A DNA stretch of 12,338 nucleotides, taken from the NCBI GenBank assembly GCA_020724105.1, contig DYHP01000009.1, forward strand, positions 1-12,338. The letters are read 5' to 3'. This document shows, piece after piece, positions 6,339-11,946 of the stretch (the first letter of the stretch is position 1; every line of letters begins with the position of its first letter). This DNA is from Candidatus Methylomirabilis sp. (GTDB lineage: Bacteria; Patescibacteriota; Patescibacteriia; DYHP01). The notes under the pieces were generated by a model. The model had not been told where the DNA came from, did not search any database, and worked only from the letters and a program-made list of their open reading frames with translations. The translations under genes were made by a program, and so were the position numbers.

Positions 6339-7255
6339 CGACCGTCAACCGTTTCAACTTCAACAATTGCGCCAAGCGCCGCCTGGCTGAAAGTAATTTC
6401 TTTTTCGCTTAAAATGTCAAAGCCTTCGCGCTCAAATCTTTTATCGGGCTTAACACGAATCCTGGCATACAAATCCCCAGCCCCGGCGCCGCGTCTGCCC
6501 GCCTCGCCTTTTCCCGAAAGGCGAATCGCCTCGCCATCGGAAATGCCGGCGGGAATTTTCAAAACCAGCGTTTCCTCTCCTTTTACCGCGCCCGCGCCGC
6601 CGCATTCGGAGCATTTTTTCTCCGCCCGGCTGCCGGTTCCGTCGCAATCGGGGCAGGGCGAAACGGTTTGAAAACTGCCGAATAAAATTCTTTTTTGGCT
6701 TACCACCTTGCCGTGGCCGCCGCAGGTTTTGCAAGTTGTTTTTTTGCTGCCGCGCTCCGCGCCTTCGCCGCCGCAGGTGGGGCAAACCAAATCTTTATAA
6801 AGCGACAATTCTTTTTCCGCGCCGAAAACCGATTCCAAAAAATCAACAGTCAAATCAACCTGAATGTCGCGTCCTTTTTTGCGCCGTTTGCGTCCCTGCG
6901 TTTGTTCGGAAAATCCGCCGCCGAAAAAATCTCCGAAAATGTCGCCTAAATTGCCGAAATCCCCCGACCACTGTTGGGGTCCGCCTTGGGCGGAAAAATC
7001 CTCATATCTAAATCCGCCAAAAGGCCCGCCGCCCATGCCTCCCATATTTTGGAAATCGCTGCCAAACTGGTCGTATTGCGCCCGTTTGCCGGAATCGGAC
7101 AAAACTTGATACGCTTCGTTGATTTCTTTGAATTTTTCAGAGTTTCCGCCGCGGTCTGGATGATGCTCCATTGCCAAACGTCGAAAAGACGCCTTAATTT
7201 CATCAGGCGACGCATTCTTGTCTATTCCAAGTGTTTTGTAGTAATCCTTTTGCAT
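6116..7255 (-). CDS. dnaJ: Chaperone protein DnaJ (Hsp40)
   Basis: A 379-aa type I J-protein, normal in length. It delivers unfolded proteins to DnaK and stimulates its ATPase. The J domain is residues 1-65 with the HPD triad at 32-34. A Gly/Phe-rich linker covers ~69-115. Four CxxC zinc-binding repeats lie at Cys 158/161, 175/178, 201/204 and 215/218, and the C-terminal client-binding domains follow. The start MQKDYYKTLGI is the family start, although no Shine-Dalgarno is visible; instead TGGCTTCTAA lies 3 nt before the ATG, as it lies 2 nt before that of dnaK. It is separated from dnaK by an oppositely oriented gene, so it probably has its own promoter. Its last 74 codons are duplicated downstream. 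Confidence 0.97.
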   Translation of the reverse strand: MQKDYYKTLGIDKNASPDEIKASFRRLAMEHHPDRGGNSEKFKEINEAYQVLSDSGKRAQYDQFGSDFQNMGGMGGGPFGGFRYEDFSAQGGPQQWSGDFGNLGDIFGDFFGGGFSEQTQGRKRRKKGRDIQVDLTVDFLESVFGAEKELSLYKDLVCPTCGGEGAERGSKKTTCKTCGGHGKVVSQKRILFGSFQTVSPCPDCDGTGSRAEKKCSECGGAGAVKGEETLVLKIPAGISDGEAIRLSGKGEAGRRGAGAGDLYARIRVKPDKRFEREGFDILSEKEITFSQAALGAIVEVETVDGRVDLKIPAGVQSGEIIRLRGKGAPHLQSSGPASTHSELWRGKRGDHLVTIVVKTPRKLSKKAKRLLEEMKEEGV

Positions 7256-7273
7256 AATTTAGAAGCCATTCAA

Positions 7274-7302
7274 TTGACTTCTTTGAAATTATTTGTTAAT
7301 CT
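7274..7302 (+). promoter_or_regulatory. Possible sigma70 promoter for the plus-strand small gene
   Basis: TTGACT (7274-7279) is followed after 17 bp by TAATCT (7297-7302). It lies in the dnaJ/small-gene intergenic space, about 65 bp before the small gene's start. The -35 is strong and the -10 moderate. Confidence 0.5.
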
Positions 7303-7368
7303 TAAAGCAGTGTGAATCTGTGGGAAAATCAGTGGCGGTCTTCACATTATAAAAACAGGAGGACATCA

Positions 7369-7644
7369 ATGCTCATTAAAATCACTTTCAAAGATTTGGT
7401 GAATTGCAATCCGATAAACAACTCATACCCCCCGATGACTTCTCTAAGAATGCAAAACACGGAAATTATAATTCCCGAAGAAACTTTCAGAAAGATAGAA
7501 GACGGTTATACCGTGATTCTTGAAGTCAAACAACGCAGGTGGCGAGGACCGTTATTGGAATTTGAAACCATTGCCGGACGTTTTTCTTCCGTAAAGTTTC
7601 AAATCGACCCCAACCTGATTTCTGAAATCAAAGAGATTGTGTAA
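7369..7644 (+). CDS. Hypothetical 91-aa protein, only plus-strand gene
   Basis: I do not recognise this protein. It is soluble-looking, with no membrane segment, and has alternating hydrophobic stretches suggestive of beta strands (TEIIIPEETFRKI, YTVILEVKQRRW, SVKFQIDPNLISEI). The start is fixed by a perfect AGGAGG 6 nt upstream of the ATG at 7369; the frame is open 19 codons further upstream without support. A promoter-like pair lies at 7274-7302 and a strong terminator directly follows, so it looks like a complete single-gene unit. It sits between dnaK and dnaJ but points the other way, which may indicate an inserted gene. Confidence 0.75.
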   Translation: MLIKITFKDLVNCNPINNSYPPMTSLRMQNTEIIIPEETFRKIEDGYTVILEVKQRRWRGPLLEFETIAGRFSSVKFQIDPNLISEIKEIV

Positions 7645-7650
7645 GCCTCA

Positions 7651-7679
7651 AACTCTCCGAAAAATCGGAGAGTTTTTTT
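7651..7679 (+). terminator. Rho-independent terminator of the plus-strand small gene
   Basis: Perfect 10-bp arms AACTCTCCGA (7651-7660) and TCGGAGAGTT (7665-7674) around AAAA, followed by more T residues to 7679. It begins 6 bp past the stop codon. Confidence 0.9.
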
Positions 7680-7690
7680 ACCCTCTTTAA

Positions 7691-7728
7691 CTCCCCCTAT
7701 TCCGACCGAAGCGTCGGAACAGGGGGAG
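7691..7728 (+). repeat. Palindromic repeat family C, intergenic copy
   Basis: Hairpin with arms CTCCCCCTATTCCGAC and GTCGGAACAGGGGGAG, one internal mismatch, around CGAAGC. The two other copies lie inside the sulfatase gene (1744-1780 inverted, 1797-1834). Here it sits between two converging genes, where insertion would be harmless. Confidence 0.85.
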
Positions 7729-7800
7729 AATGTGGGGGTGTTAAGGGTCACACCCCGCCAAACAGGGCGCGATCCTTTCGGGATTCGGGATTGGAAATTT

Positions 7801-7839
7801 GAGAAATCATAATTCGCCGTCGGCGAATTATGATTTCTC
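7801..7839. repeat. 39-bp near-perfect palindrome spanning the dnaK stop codon
   Basis: Nineteen-base perfect arms (7801-7819 and 7821-7839, core AATTCGCCG / CGGCGAATT) around a single T. The dnaK stop (TAA, 7828-7830) and its last three sense codons lie in one arm. It may act as the 3' end hairpin of the dnaK transcript. There is no long U-tract after it on the minus strand, so it could also be a dispersed repeat that supplied the end of the gene. Confidence 0.9.
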
Positions 7840-9657
7840 TTTATATTCTCCTTCAATCGGCCCCTTGTCCTCCGAAGCCTTGGCAGAGGAGGATTCGCCC
7901 GACGGCGGCTGCTGTTTGTACATTTCCGCGCCGATTTGCTGAACGATTTGACTTAAATCATCCATGGCCTTGCGGATGCTTGCGGCGTCATCGCTGTCTT
8001 TGACTTTTTTCAAAGCTTCCAATTTTTCTTCAATTTTTGATTTAACATCGGGTTTGATTTTATCGGCAAAGTCTTTAAGCGTTTTTTCTGTGGCGTGAAT
8101 CATCGTGTCCGTTTGGTTTCTCAAATCAACGGTTTCCTTTCTTTTTCTGTCTTCTTCGGCGTGCATTTCCGCTTCTCTTTTCATTTTCTCGATTTCTTCT
8201 TTGGACAAAGCGCCGGAATCACGGATGGCGATGTTCTGCGATTTGCCGGTTGCTTTGTCTTTAGCGGTAACGGTCAAAATGCCGTTGGCATCTATGTCAA
8301 AGATGACTTCAATCTGGGGAATGCCGCGCGGCGCCGGAGGGATGCCGTCTAAAATAAATCTGCCGAGCGTGCGATTGTCCGTCGCCATTGGTCTTTCGCC
8401 CTGCAAAACATGAATTTCCACCGAGGTTTGGTTGTCAGCTGCGGTTGAGAATATTTGCGATTTGGAAGTGGGAACAGTGGTGTTGCGGGAAATAAGCGGA
8501 GTCGCCACGGCGCCCAAGGTTTCAATGCCCAAAGTTAAAGGCGTTACGTCCAAAAGCAACACATCTTTCACATCGCCTGATAAAATCGCGCCTTGAATGG
8601 CCGCGCCTTTTGCCACGCATTCCATCGGATCAACTCCCCTTTCAACTTTTTTACCGAAATAATTTTCAATAAATTCCTGAACTATCGGCATTCTGGTCGG
8701 ACCGCCGACCAAAATAATTTTTTCGATGTCGCGCGGCGTAATTTTTGAATCGCGCAAGGCTTGGTCAAGCGGCGACCGGCAGCGCTCAATTATCGATTTG
8801 ACCAATTCGTTAAGTTTGGCCCTCGTAATTTTCATTACCAAATGTTTGGGACCCTCGGCGCCGGCGGAAATAAAAGGAAGGTTGATTTCAGTTTCAAAAG
8901 TGGTGCTTAACTCTATTTTTGCCTTTTCAACCGCTTCCCGCAAACGTTGAATCGCCATCGTATCCTTCCTCAAATCAACTCCCGTATCGCTTTTGAATGC
9001 GTCGGCGACGTAATCTAACAAAATCTTGTCCATATCAGTGCCGCCGAGATGGGTGTCGCCCGAAGTTGAACGGACTTCAAAAACGCCTTGGCCGAAATTC
9101 ATCACCGTAACGTCTAAAGTTCCGCCGCCCAAATCAAAAACAACTACTTGCTGGTCTTTGGTTTCTGACTTATCAAGGCCATAAGACAAAGCCGCGGCCG
9201 TCGGCTCGTTGATGATTCTTACGACTTCCAAACCCGCGATGGCGCCGGCGTCTTTGGTTGCCTGCCTTTGGGCGTCGTTAAAATAAGCGGGCGCGGTGAT
9301 GACCGCTTTCGCGACCGGCTCGCCCAAGAAACTCTCCGCATCCCTTTTTATTTTTTGCAAAATAAAAGCGGAGATTTGCTGCGGCGTGTAATCCTTGCCA
9401 TCGATATTCCATTTGTGGTTGGTCCCCATTTTGCGCTTAGCGACCATTATGGTGCGGTCGGAATTTGAAACCGCCTGCCGGCGCGCCGGTTCGCCGACCA
9501 ATAATTGCCCATCTTTGGCAAACGCAACATAAGACGGAAATGCTTTTCCGCCGATTGACGTGCCCTCCGAGGCCGGAATCATCACCGGCGTGTCGCCCTG
9601 CATAACGGACGCGGCGCTGTTTGAGGTACCGAGGTCTATTCCAATGATTTTATTCAT
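7828..9657 (-). CDS. dnaK: Chaperone protein DnaK (Hsp70)
   Basis: A 609-aa Hsp70, normal in length. It is the ATP-dependent cytoplasmic chaperone that binds and releases hydrophobic peptides, working with DnaJ and GrpE. The ATPase domain (~1-385) begins IIGIDLGTSNSAASVMQG and contains VVVFDLGGGTLDVTV and ILVGGPTRMPIV. The linker DVLLLDVTPLTLGIET leads to the substrate-binding domain, and the helical lid follows. The ATG at 9657 is chosen because the family pattern begins there; five codons upstream are open. The tail is SSAKASEDKG followed by GPIEGEYKEKS: the last part resembles the usual acidic DnaK tail, while SSAKASEDKG looks like translated repeat (7868-7893). TGGCTTCTAA lies 2 nt before the ATG, as near dnaJ. 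Third of the hsp genes after hrcA and probably part of the CIRCE-controlled cluster. Confidence 0.98.
   Translation of the reverse strand: MNKIIGIDLGTSNSAASVMQGDTPVMIPASEGTSIGGKAFPSYVAFAKDGQLLVGEPARRQAVSNSDRTIMVAKRKMGTNHKWNIDGKDYTPQQISAFILQKIKRDAESFLGEPVAKAVITAPAYFNDAQRQATKDAGAIAGLEVVRIINEPTAAALSYGLDKSETKDQQVVVFDLGGGTLDVTVMNFGQGVFEVRSTSGDTHLGGTDMDKILLDYVADAFKSDTGVDLRKDTMAIQRLREAVEKAKIELSTTFETEINLPFISAGAEGPKHLVMKITRAKLNELVKSIIERCRSPLDQALRDSKITPRDIEKIILVGGPTRMPIVQEFIENYFGKKVERGVDPMECVAKGAAIQGAILSGDVKDVLLLDVTPLTLGIETLGAVATPLISRNTTVPTSKSQIFSTAADNQTSVEIHVLQGERPMATDNRTLGRFILDGIPPAPRGIPQIEVIFDIDANGILTVTAKDKATGKSQNIAIRDSGALSKEEIEKMKREAEMHAEEDRKRKETVDLRNQTDTMIHATEKTLKDFADKIKPDVKSKIEEKLEALKKVKDSDDAASIRKAMDDLSQIVQQIGAEMYKQQPPSGESSSAKASEDKGPIEGEYKEKS
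7868..7893. repeat. Probable palindromic repeat in the dnaK tail
   Basis: Short arms TCCTCC (7868-7873) and GGAGGA (7888-7893) around a 14-nt loop. It codes for SSSAKASEDKG, a peptide of the kind given by this class of dispersed repeat. The disordered tail of DnaK would tolerate it. Confidence 0.5.
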
Positions 9658-9691
9658 ACTTAGAAGCCACAAGACGCTATCACAACGCTAT

Positions 9692-9745
9692 TTTACGCCA
9701 GAAATTTTTGGCGTCAATTGGCGTAGTAATGGCGTAAATTGGCGG
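9692..9745. repeat. GGCGT-type direct and inverted repeats upstream of dnaK
   Basis: TTTACGCCA and TTGGCGT form a small inverted repeat, and GGCGTNAATTGGCG occurs twice in direct orientation (about 9710-9723 and 9731-9744). The element lies 35-90 bp before the dnaK start. Confidence 0.6.
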
Positions 9746-9767
9746 TTATTTATATTCTAATCCCCAT

Positions 9768-9867
9768 CCCCCTCTCAAATTGGAGAGGGACGGTTATCAG
9801 AACACAGGCCTCGTTTTACTCGGTACTATGTCAGTCCGCGGTATCGGAAATTCTAAATCTCCGATAC
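9768..9867. repeat. Two hairpins in the hsp20-dnaK spacer
   Basis: CCCCTCTC...GGAGAGGG (about 9770-9789) resembles the repeat inside the glycosyltransferase at 3300-3326. GTATCGGA (9841-9848) pairs with TCCGATAC (9860-9867) 11 bp after the end of hsp20 and may be an mRNA 3' hairpin. The whole 220-bp spacer (9658-9877) holds repeats and no gene. A weak minus-strand promoter-like pair (TTGAGA, 18 bp, TATAAA) overlaps the first hairpin. Confidence 0.5.
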
Positions 9868-9877
9868 GTGAATAGAA

Positions 9878-10303
9878 TTATTTTTCTTCTACCGCTATCT
9901 TAATTGCCTTTTCCTTTTCAACTCCCGGAACTTTTGGAAAAGTAATTTTTAAGACGCCGTTTTCGGAAACAGCTTTCGCTTTTTCGCCGACTACCGGCAC
10001 GGGTAAAGCGACCTTGCGATAAAAACTGCCGTAATGAACTTCCTTTCTGTAATAATCTTTCTCATCAACCTCGGTTTTCTTTTTTGTTTCTCCCTTAATA
10101 ACCAAAAAATCATCTTCAATGGAAATATCAACATCTTTCGGGTCAACGCCAGCTAAAGGACTTTCAACAACGACATCATTGTCTTTCTCGTAAACATCAA
10201 CAGAAGGAACAAGTCCGACAATCCTTCTGGGCAAAAAAGATAGAAAATCCTCTCGGAAAAATTTATCTATCTCCTCAAACGGATCCCAACGAATTATTGC
10301 CAT
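9878..10303 (-). CDS. Small heat shock protein (Hsp20 / alpha-crystallin family)
   Basis: A 141-aa cytoplasmic holdase that forms oligomers and keeps unfolding proteins soluble until DnaK/DnaJ/GrpE can refold them. It begins MAIIRWDPFEEIDKFF, a common Hsp20 N-terminus. The alpha-crystallin domain (~30-128) includes PSVDVYEKDNDVVVESPLAG, the strand-rich middle and AVSENGVLKITFPK, which is the A-x-x-x-GVL signature. The C-terminal IKI matches the I-x-I anchor used in oligomer assembly. The gene lies between grpE and dnaK in the same direction, so it is probably co-regulated through CIRCE/HrcA. A Shine-Dalgarno is not clear; an 8-bp tandem repeat lies just upstream. Confidence 0.95.
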   Translation of the reverse strand: MAIIRWDPFEEIDKFFREDFLSFLPRRIVGLVPSVDVYEKDNDVVVESPLAGVDPKDVDISIEDDFLVIKGETKKKTEVDEKDYYRKEVHYGSFYRKVALPVPVVGEKAKAVSENGVLKITFPKVPGVEKEKAIKIAVEEK

Positions 10304-10312
10304 ACATTTATC

Positions 10313-10336
10313 AACTTAAGAACTTAAAAACTTAGA
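10313..10336. repeat. Octamer tandem repeat before hsp20
   Basis: Three 8-bp units in a row (AACTTAAG, AACTTAAA, AACTTAGA), followed by a partial unit AACTATTG. It lies about 10 bp upstream of the hsp20 ATG, where a ribosome binding site would be expected. Confidence 0.6.
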
Positions 10337-10379
10337 AACTATTGTGTGCCCGCTCGACCAACGAACACAAATTTTAAGT

Positions 10380-10901
10380 TTATTCCGCCACCACCACCTT
10401 GGCTGCCCTAATTACTTCGCCATCCATCAAATAGCCGGCAAGCGCTTCTTTAAGAATTGTGCCCGAATCATTATCTTCGGATTTTTCCACCGCAATCGCT
10501 TCGTGAAAATTCGGGTCAAATTTTTCACCGACTGTTTTTATTTTTAAAACGCCAAAATTTTTAAACAAATCGTCAAACTGCTTTTTAATATTATTTATTC
10601 CCTGAGCGAGCCCCAACAGGTCGGGGCGAGTCGAAGGGTCTGAATCCCCAATCGTCTCAATCAGTTTCTCCATACTTTCATAAATCGGCAAAGTCGCCAA
10701 AATAATGCCGCTTTTTGAAAATTTAATCCATTCCGCCCTTTGCCGCTCAATGTTTTTTTGAAGATTAATCAAATCCGCCCTGGCGCGCTTCCAGCCGTTT
10801 AGATATTCATCCGCCAGCGCCTTAACCTTCTCAAATTCTTTTTTGAGTTCTTCAAAACCCTGTTCGCAAGAAGGCAAATTATTTATTATTTCTTCTACCA
10901 T
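10380..10901 (-). CDS. grpE: Nucleotide exchange factor GrpE
   Basis: A 173-aa cytoplasmic protein that releases ADP from DnaK and so resets the chaperone cycle. The N-terminal half is a charged coiled-coil helix (FEELKKEFEKVKALADEYLN, then ADLINLQKNIERQRAEWIKF), as in GrpE dimers. The C-terminal beta domain carries the family signature region from FGVLKIKTVGEKFDPNFHEA to GYLMDGEVIRAAKVVVAE. The ATG at 10901 is preceded by AGGA 5 nt upstream. Thirteen residues near 88-101 (PSTRPDLLGLAQG) come from an in-frame palindromic repeat between the long helix and the helical bundle. It follows hrcA by 72 bp. Confidence 0.97.
   Translation of the reverse strand: MVEEIINNLPSCEQGFEELKKEFEKVKALADEYLNGWKRARADLINLQKNIERQRAEWIKFSKSGIILATLPIYESMEKLIETIGDSDPSTRPDLLGLAQGINNIKKQFDDLFKNFGVLKIKTVGEKFDPNFHEAIAVEKSEDNDSGTILKEALAGYLMDGEVIRAAKVVVAE
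10600..10638. repeat. Palindromic repeat inside grpE
   Basis: Imperfect hairpin CCCTGAGCGAGCCCC ... GGGGCGAGTCGAAGGG, 39 nt long (13 codons), so the reading frame is kept. It is of the same general type (CTGAG / TCGAAGG ends) as the element in the glycosyltransferase at 3886-3969. Confidence 0.8.
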
Positions 10902-10927
10902 ATTATCCTATTGACCCCATTGGCCAA

Positions 10928-10952
10928 CTTCTGGGAGTCGGACTCCCAGAAG
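10928..10952. repeat. Palindromic repeat family A between hrcA and grpE
   Basis: Perfect 12-bp arms CTTCTGGGAGTC and GACTCCCAGAAG around a single G. The core GGGAGTCGGACTCCC is identical to that at 1435-1449. It could also act as an mRNA-processing or stability hairpin within the operon. Confidence 0.85.
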
Positions 10953-10973
10953 TCCGATAGGCCTAAATTGGAT

Positions 10974-11675
10974 TTATAAATTATCTAAAACGTATTGGAG
11001 CAAAGACAAATTTCTTTCATAATCCATCCTGATTGGCCCGAAAATTCCCAAAACTCCGTCTTTGTTATTTTTTTTATATGAACCCGCAATCGCTCCGCAA
11101 TTTTCACCAAACGGGTTTTGACCGCCCATTAAAATTCTAATTTTGAATAAATTTGACCGAAATAGTTTTTGTACCGCCTCGTCTAATTCGTCTAAAACTC
11201 CAGAAAGGGAAATAACGCTTCCGCTCTCCCTGAATTCGGGTTTTGAAAAAATATTGGTTAGGCCGGTGTAATAAAAATTGTCTTTTCCGAAAGTTAAAAT
11301 AACCGCTTCCGAAGTCAGTTGCGCCAGCGCTTTGGCGCGTTGTTTCATGAAAGTTTCGAAATCTCCCCCCCCGTTGTCATTGCCCAACTTTGTCGGGCAA
11401 TCTAGAGGTTTTTTTTCAGAATCTTTGAGGCAGTATTTTTCCATTAAATTATCTATGAAATATTTATATCCTTTCGGGGTCGGCGCTCGGCCAGCGGAAG
11501 TGTGGGGCTGCGACAAGTAACCCTTTTCTTCCAATTCTTTCATTTCGTTTCTTATCGTTGCGGAGGAAACTTTTAATTTTTTAAAATTGCAACCTTCGGA
11601 CCCCACCGGCTCCGCGGTTTTTATGTATTCTCTGATAAGAATGTCCAAGATTCTAATTTGACGTTCCGTAATCAT
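10974..11675 (-). CDS. hrcA: Heat-inducible transcription repressor HrcA
   Basis: A 233-aa repressor that binds CIRCE and shuts off chaperone genes; in known systems GroEL helps keep it active. The winged-helix part is residues 1-75: MITERQIRILDILIREYIKT, AEPVGS, VSSATIRNEMKELEEKGYL, QPHTSAGRAPTPKGY. The C-terminus keeps GVLGIFGPIRMDYERNLSLL. Common HrcA proteins have about 340 residues, so the middle domain is shortened. The start at 11675 is preferred: it matches the family start, and an ATG 34 codons upstream (11777) overlaps the -10 box, so it would not be in the mRNA. An in-frame hairpin insertion (11380-11400 region) gives PLDCPTKLGNDNGGG. First gene of the cluster and autoregulated, given the CIRCE upstream. 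Confidence 0.95.
   Translation of the reverse strand: MITERQIRILDILIREYIKTAEPVGSEGCNFKKLKVSSATIRNEMKELEEKGYLSQPHTSAGRAPTPKGYKYFIDNLMEKYCLKDSEKKPLDCPTKLGNDNGGGDFETFMKQRAKALAQLTSEAVILTFGKDNFYYTGLTNIFSKPEFRESGSVISLSGVLDELDEAVQKLFRSNLFKIRILMGGQNPFGENCGAIAGSYKKNNKDGVLGIFGPIRMDYERNLSLLQYVLDNL
11380..11400. repeat. Palindromic repeat inside hrcA
   Basis: Arms TTGCCC and GGGCAA with inner AC/GT pairing. The surrounding GTCATTGCCC...GGGCAATCT resembles the GTCATTGC...GCAATCT dispersed repeat seen in many bacterial genomes. The frame stays open, and the peptide lies in a variable region between the winged helix and the sensor domain. Confidence 0.65.
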
Positions 11676-11727
11676 AAATTTGTCTTGTTCTCTTTCTATG
11701 AAACGTTTTATCGCCGAAATGCGCCGC

Positions 11728-11748
11728 TCTCCGACTTTAAGTCGGAGA
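11728..11748. repeat. Palindromic repeat family B in the hrcA leader
   Basis: Perfect 10-bp arms TCTCCGACTT and AAGTCGGAGA around T. Shares its core with 1671-1691. It sits in the ~95-nt untranslated leader of hrcA, between the promoter and the start codon. Confidence 0.85.
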
Positions 11749-11775
11749 CAACGCGGAATAACGCCGTCTATTATC

Positions 11776-11804
11776 ATATTACAATACCCTTAGCACTCTG
11801 TCAA
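11776..11804 (-). promoter_or_regulatory. Sigma70-type promoter of the hrcA-grpE-hsp20-dnaK cluster
   Basis: TTGACA (11799-11804), exactly 17 bp, TAATAT (11776-11781), on the minus strand. The -35 lies in the spacer of the CIRCE element and one CIRCE arm fills the -35/-10 gap, so bound HrcA would block RNA polymerase. Transcription should start near 11769. Confidence 0.85.
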
Positions 11805-11816
11805 GTGGAGTGCTAA
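11790..11816. promoter_or_regulatory. CIRCE operator (HrcA binding site)
   Basis: TTAGCACTC (11790-11798), nine bases, GAGTGCTAA (11808-11816): an exact match to the CIRCE consensus. It overlaps the hrcA promoter, and the HrcA gene itself is directly downstream, so negative autoregulation of the chaperone cluster is well supported. Confidence 0.97.
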
Positions 11817-11828
11817 AAATCTATCCAC

Positions 11829-11929
11829 AGCACTCCTGCCTGCCCCGTAGCGTCGCCGAGCGTCTGCTTCGGGGCCTGCCCCGTAGTTCCCGACTTGTCG
11901 GGATACTACGGGGCCAAGTGGAGTGCTAA
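11829..11929. promoter_or_regulatory. Probable second CIRCE split by an insertion
   Basis: AGCACTC (11829-11835) is seven of nine bases of a left arm, and GAGTGCTAA (11921-11929) is a perfect right arm preceded by CAAGTG, the same six bases as in the intact CIRCE. Instead of nine bases, 85 separate the arms, filled by the hairpin element at 11842-11914. The simplest reading is a tandem CIRCE disrupted within its spacer. Confidence 0.65.
11842..11914. repeat. Double hairpin element inserted in the second CIRCE
   Basis: Two units that both begin TGCCCCGTAG. The second is a strong hairpin: GCCCCGTAGT...CCGAC, TT, GTCGG...ACTACGGGGC (11878-11914). The first has arms GCCCCG (11842-11847) and CGGGGC (11870-11875) with a degenerate centre. 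Confidence 0.8.
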
Positions 11930-11946
11930 TCTTGTCAATCCCCATC

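Noticed and set aside
5457..6339. Insertion sequence or transposon at the duplication
   Set aside because: No transposase, no terminal inverted repeats; both copies consist only of neighbouring host sequence.
5742..6390. Alternative frames across the tandem duplication
   Set aside because: They are shadows repeated because the DNA is repeated; none has a ribosome binding site or recognisable product.
6450..7215. Arg/Pro/Ala-rich frames overlapping dnaJ on both strands
   Set aside because: Frame shadows of the GC-rich zinc-finger and Gly-rich parts of dnaJ.
7680..7856. Open frame extending past the dnaK end on the minus strand
   Set aside because: It consists of family C repeat and the palindrome at the dnaK stop, in a different frame from dnaK, with no homology visible.
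11676..11777. N-terminal extension of HrcA from an ATG at 11777
   Set aside because: The ATG overlaps the -10 box and lies upstream of the expected transcript start, and the extension is partly a palindromic repeat. The family start is at 11675.
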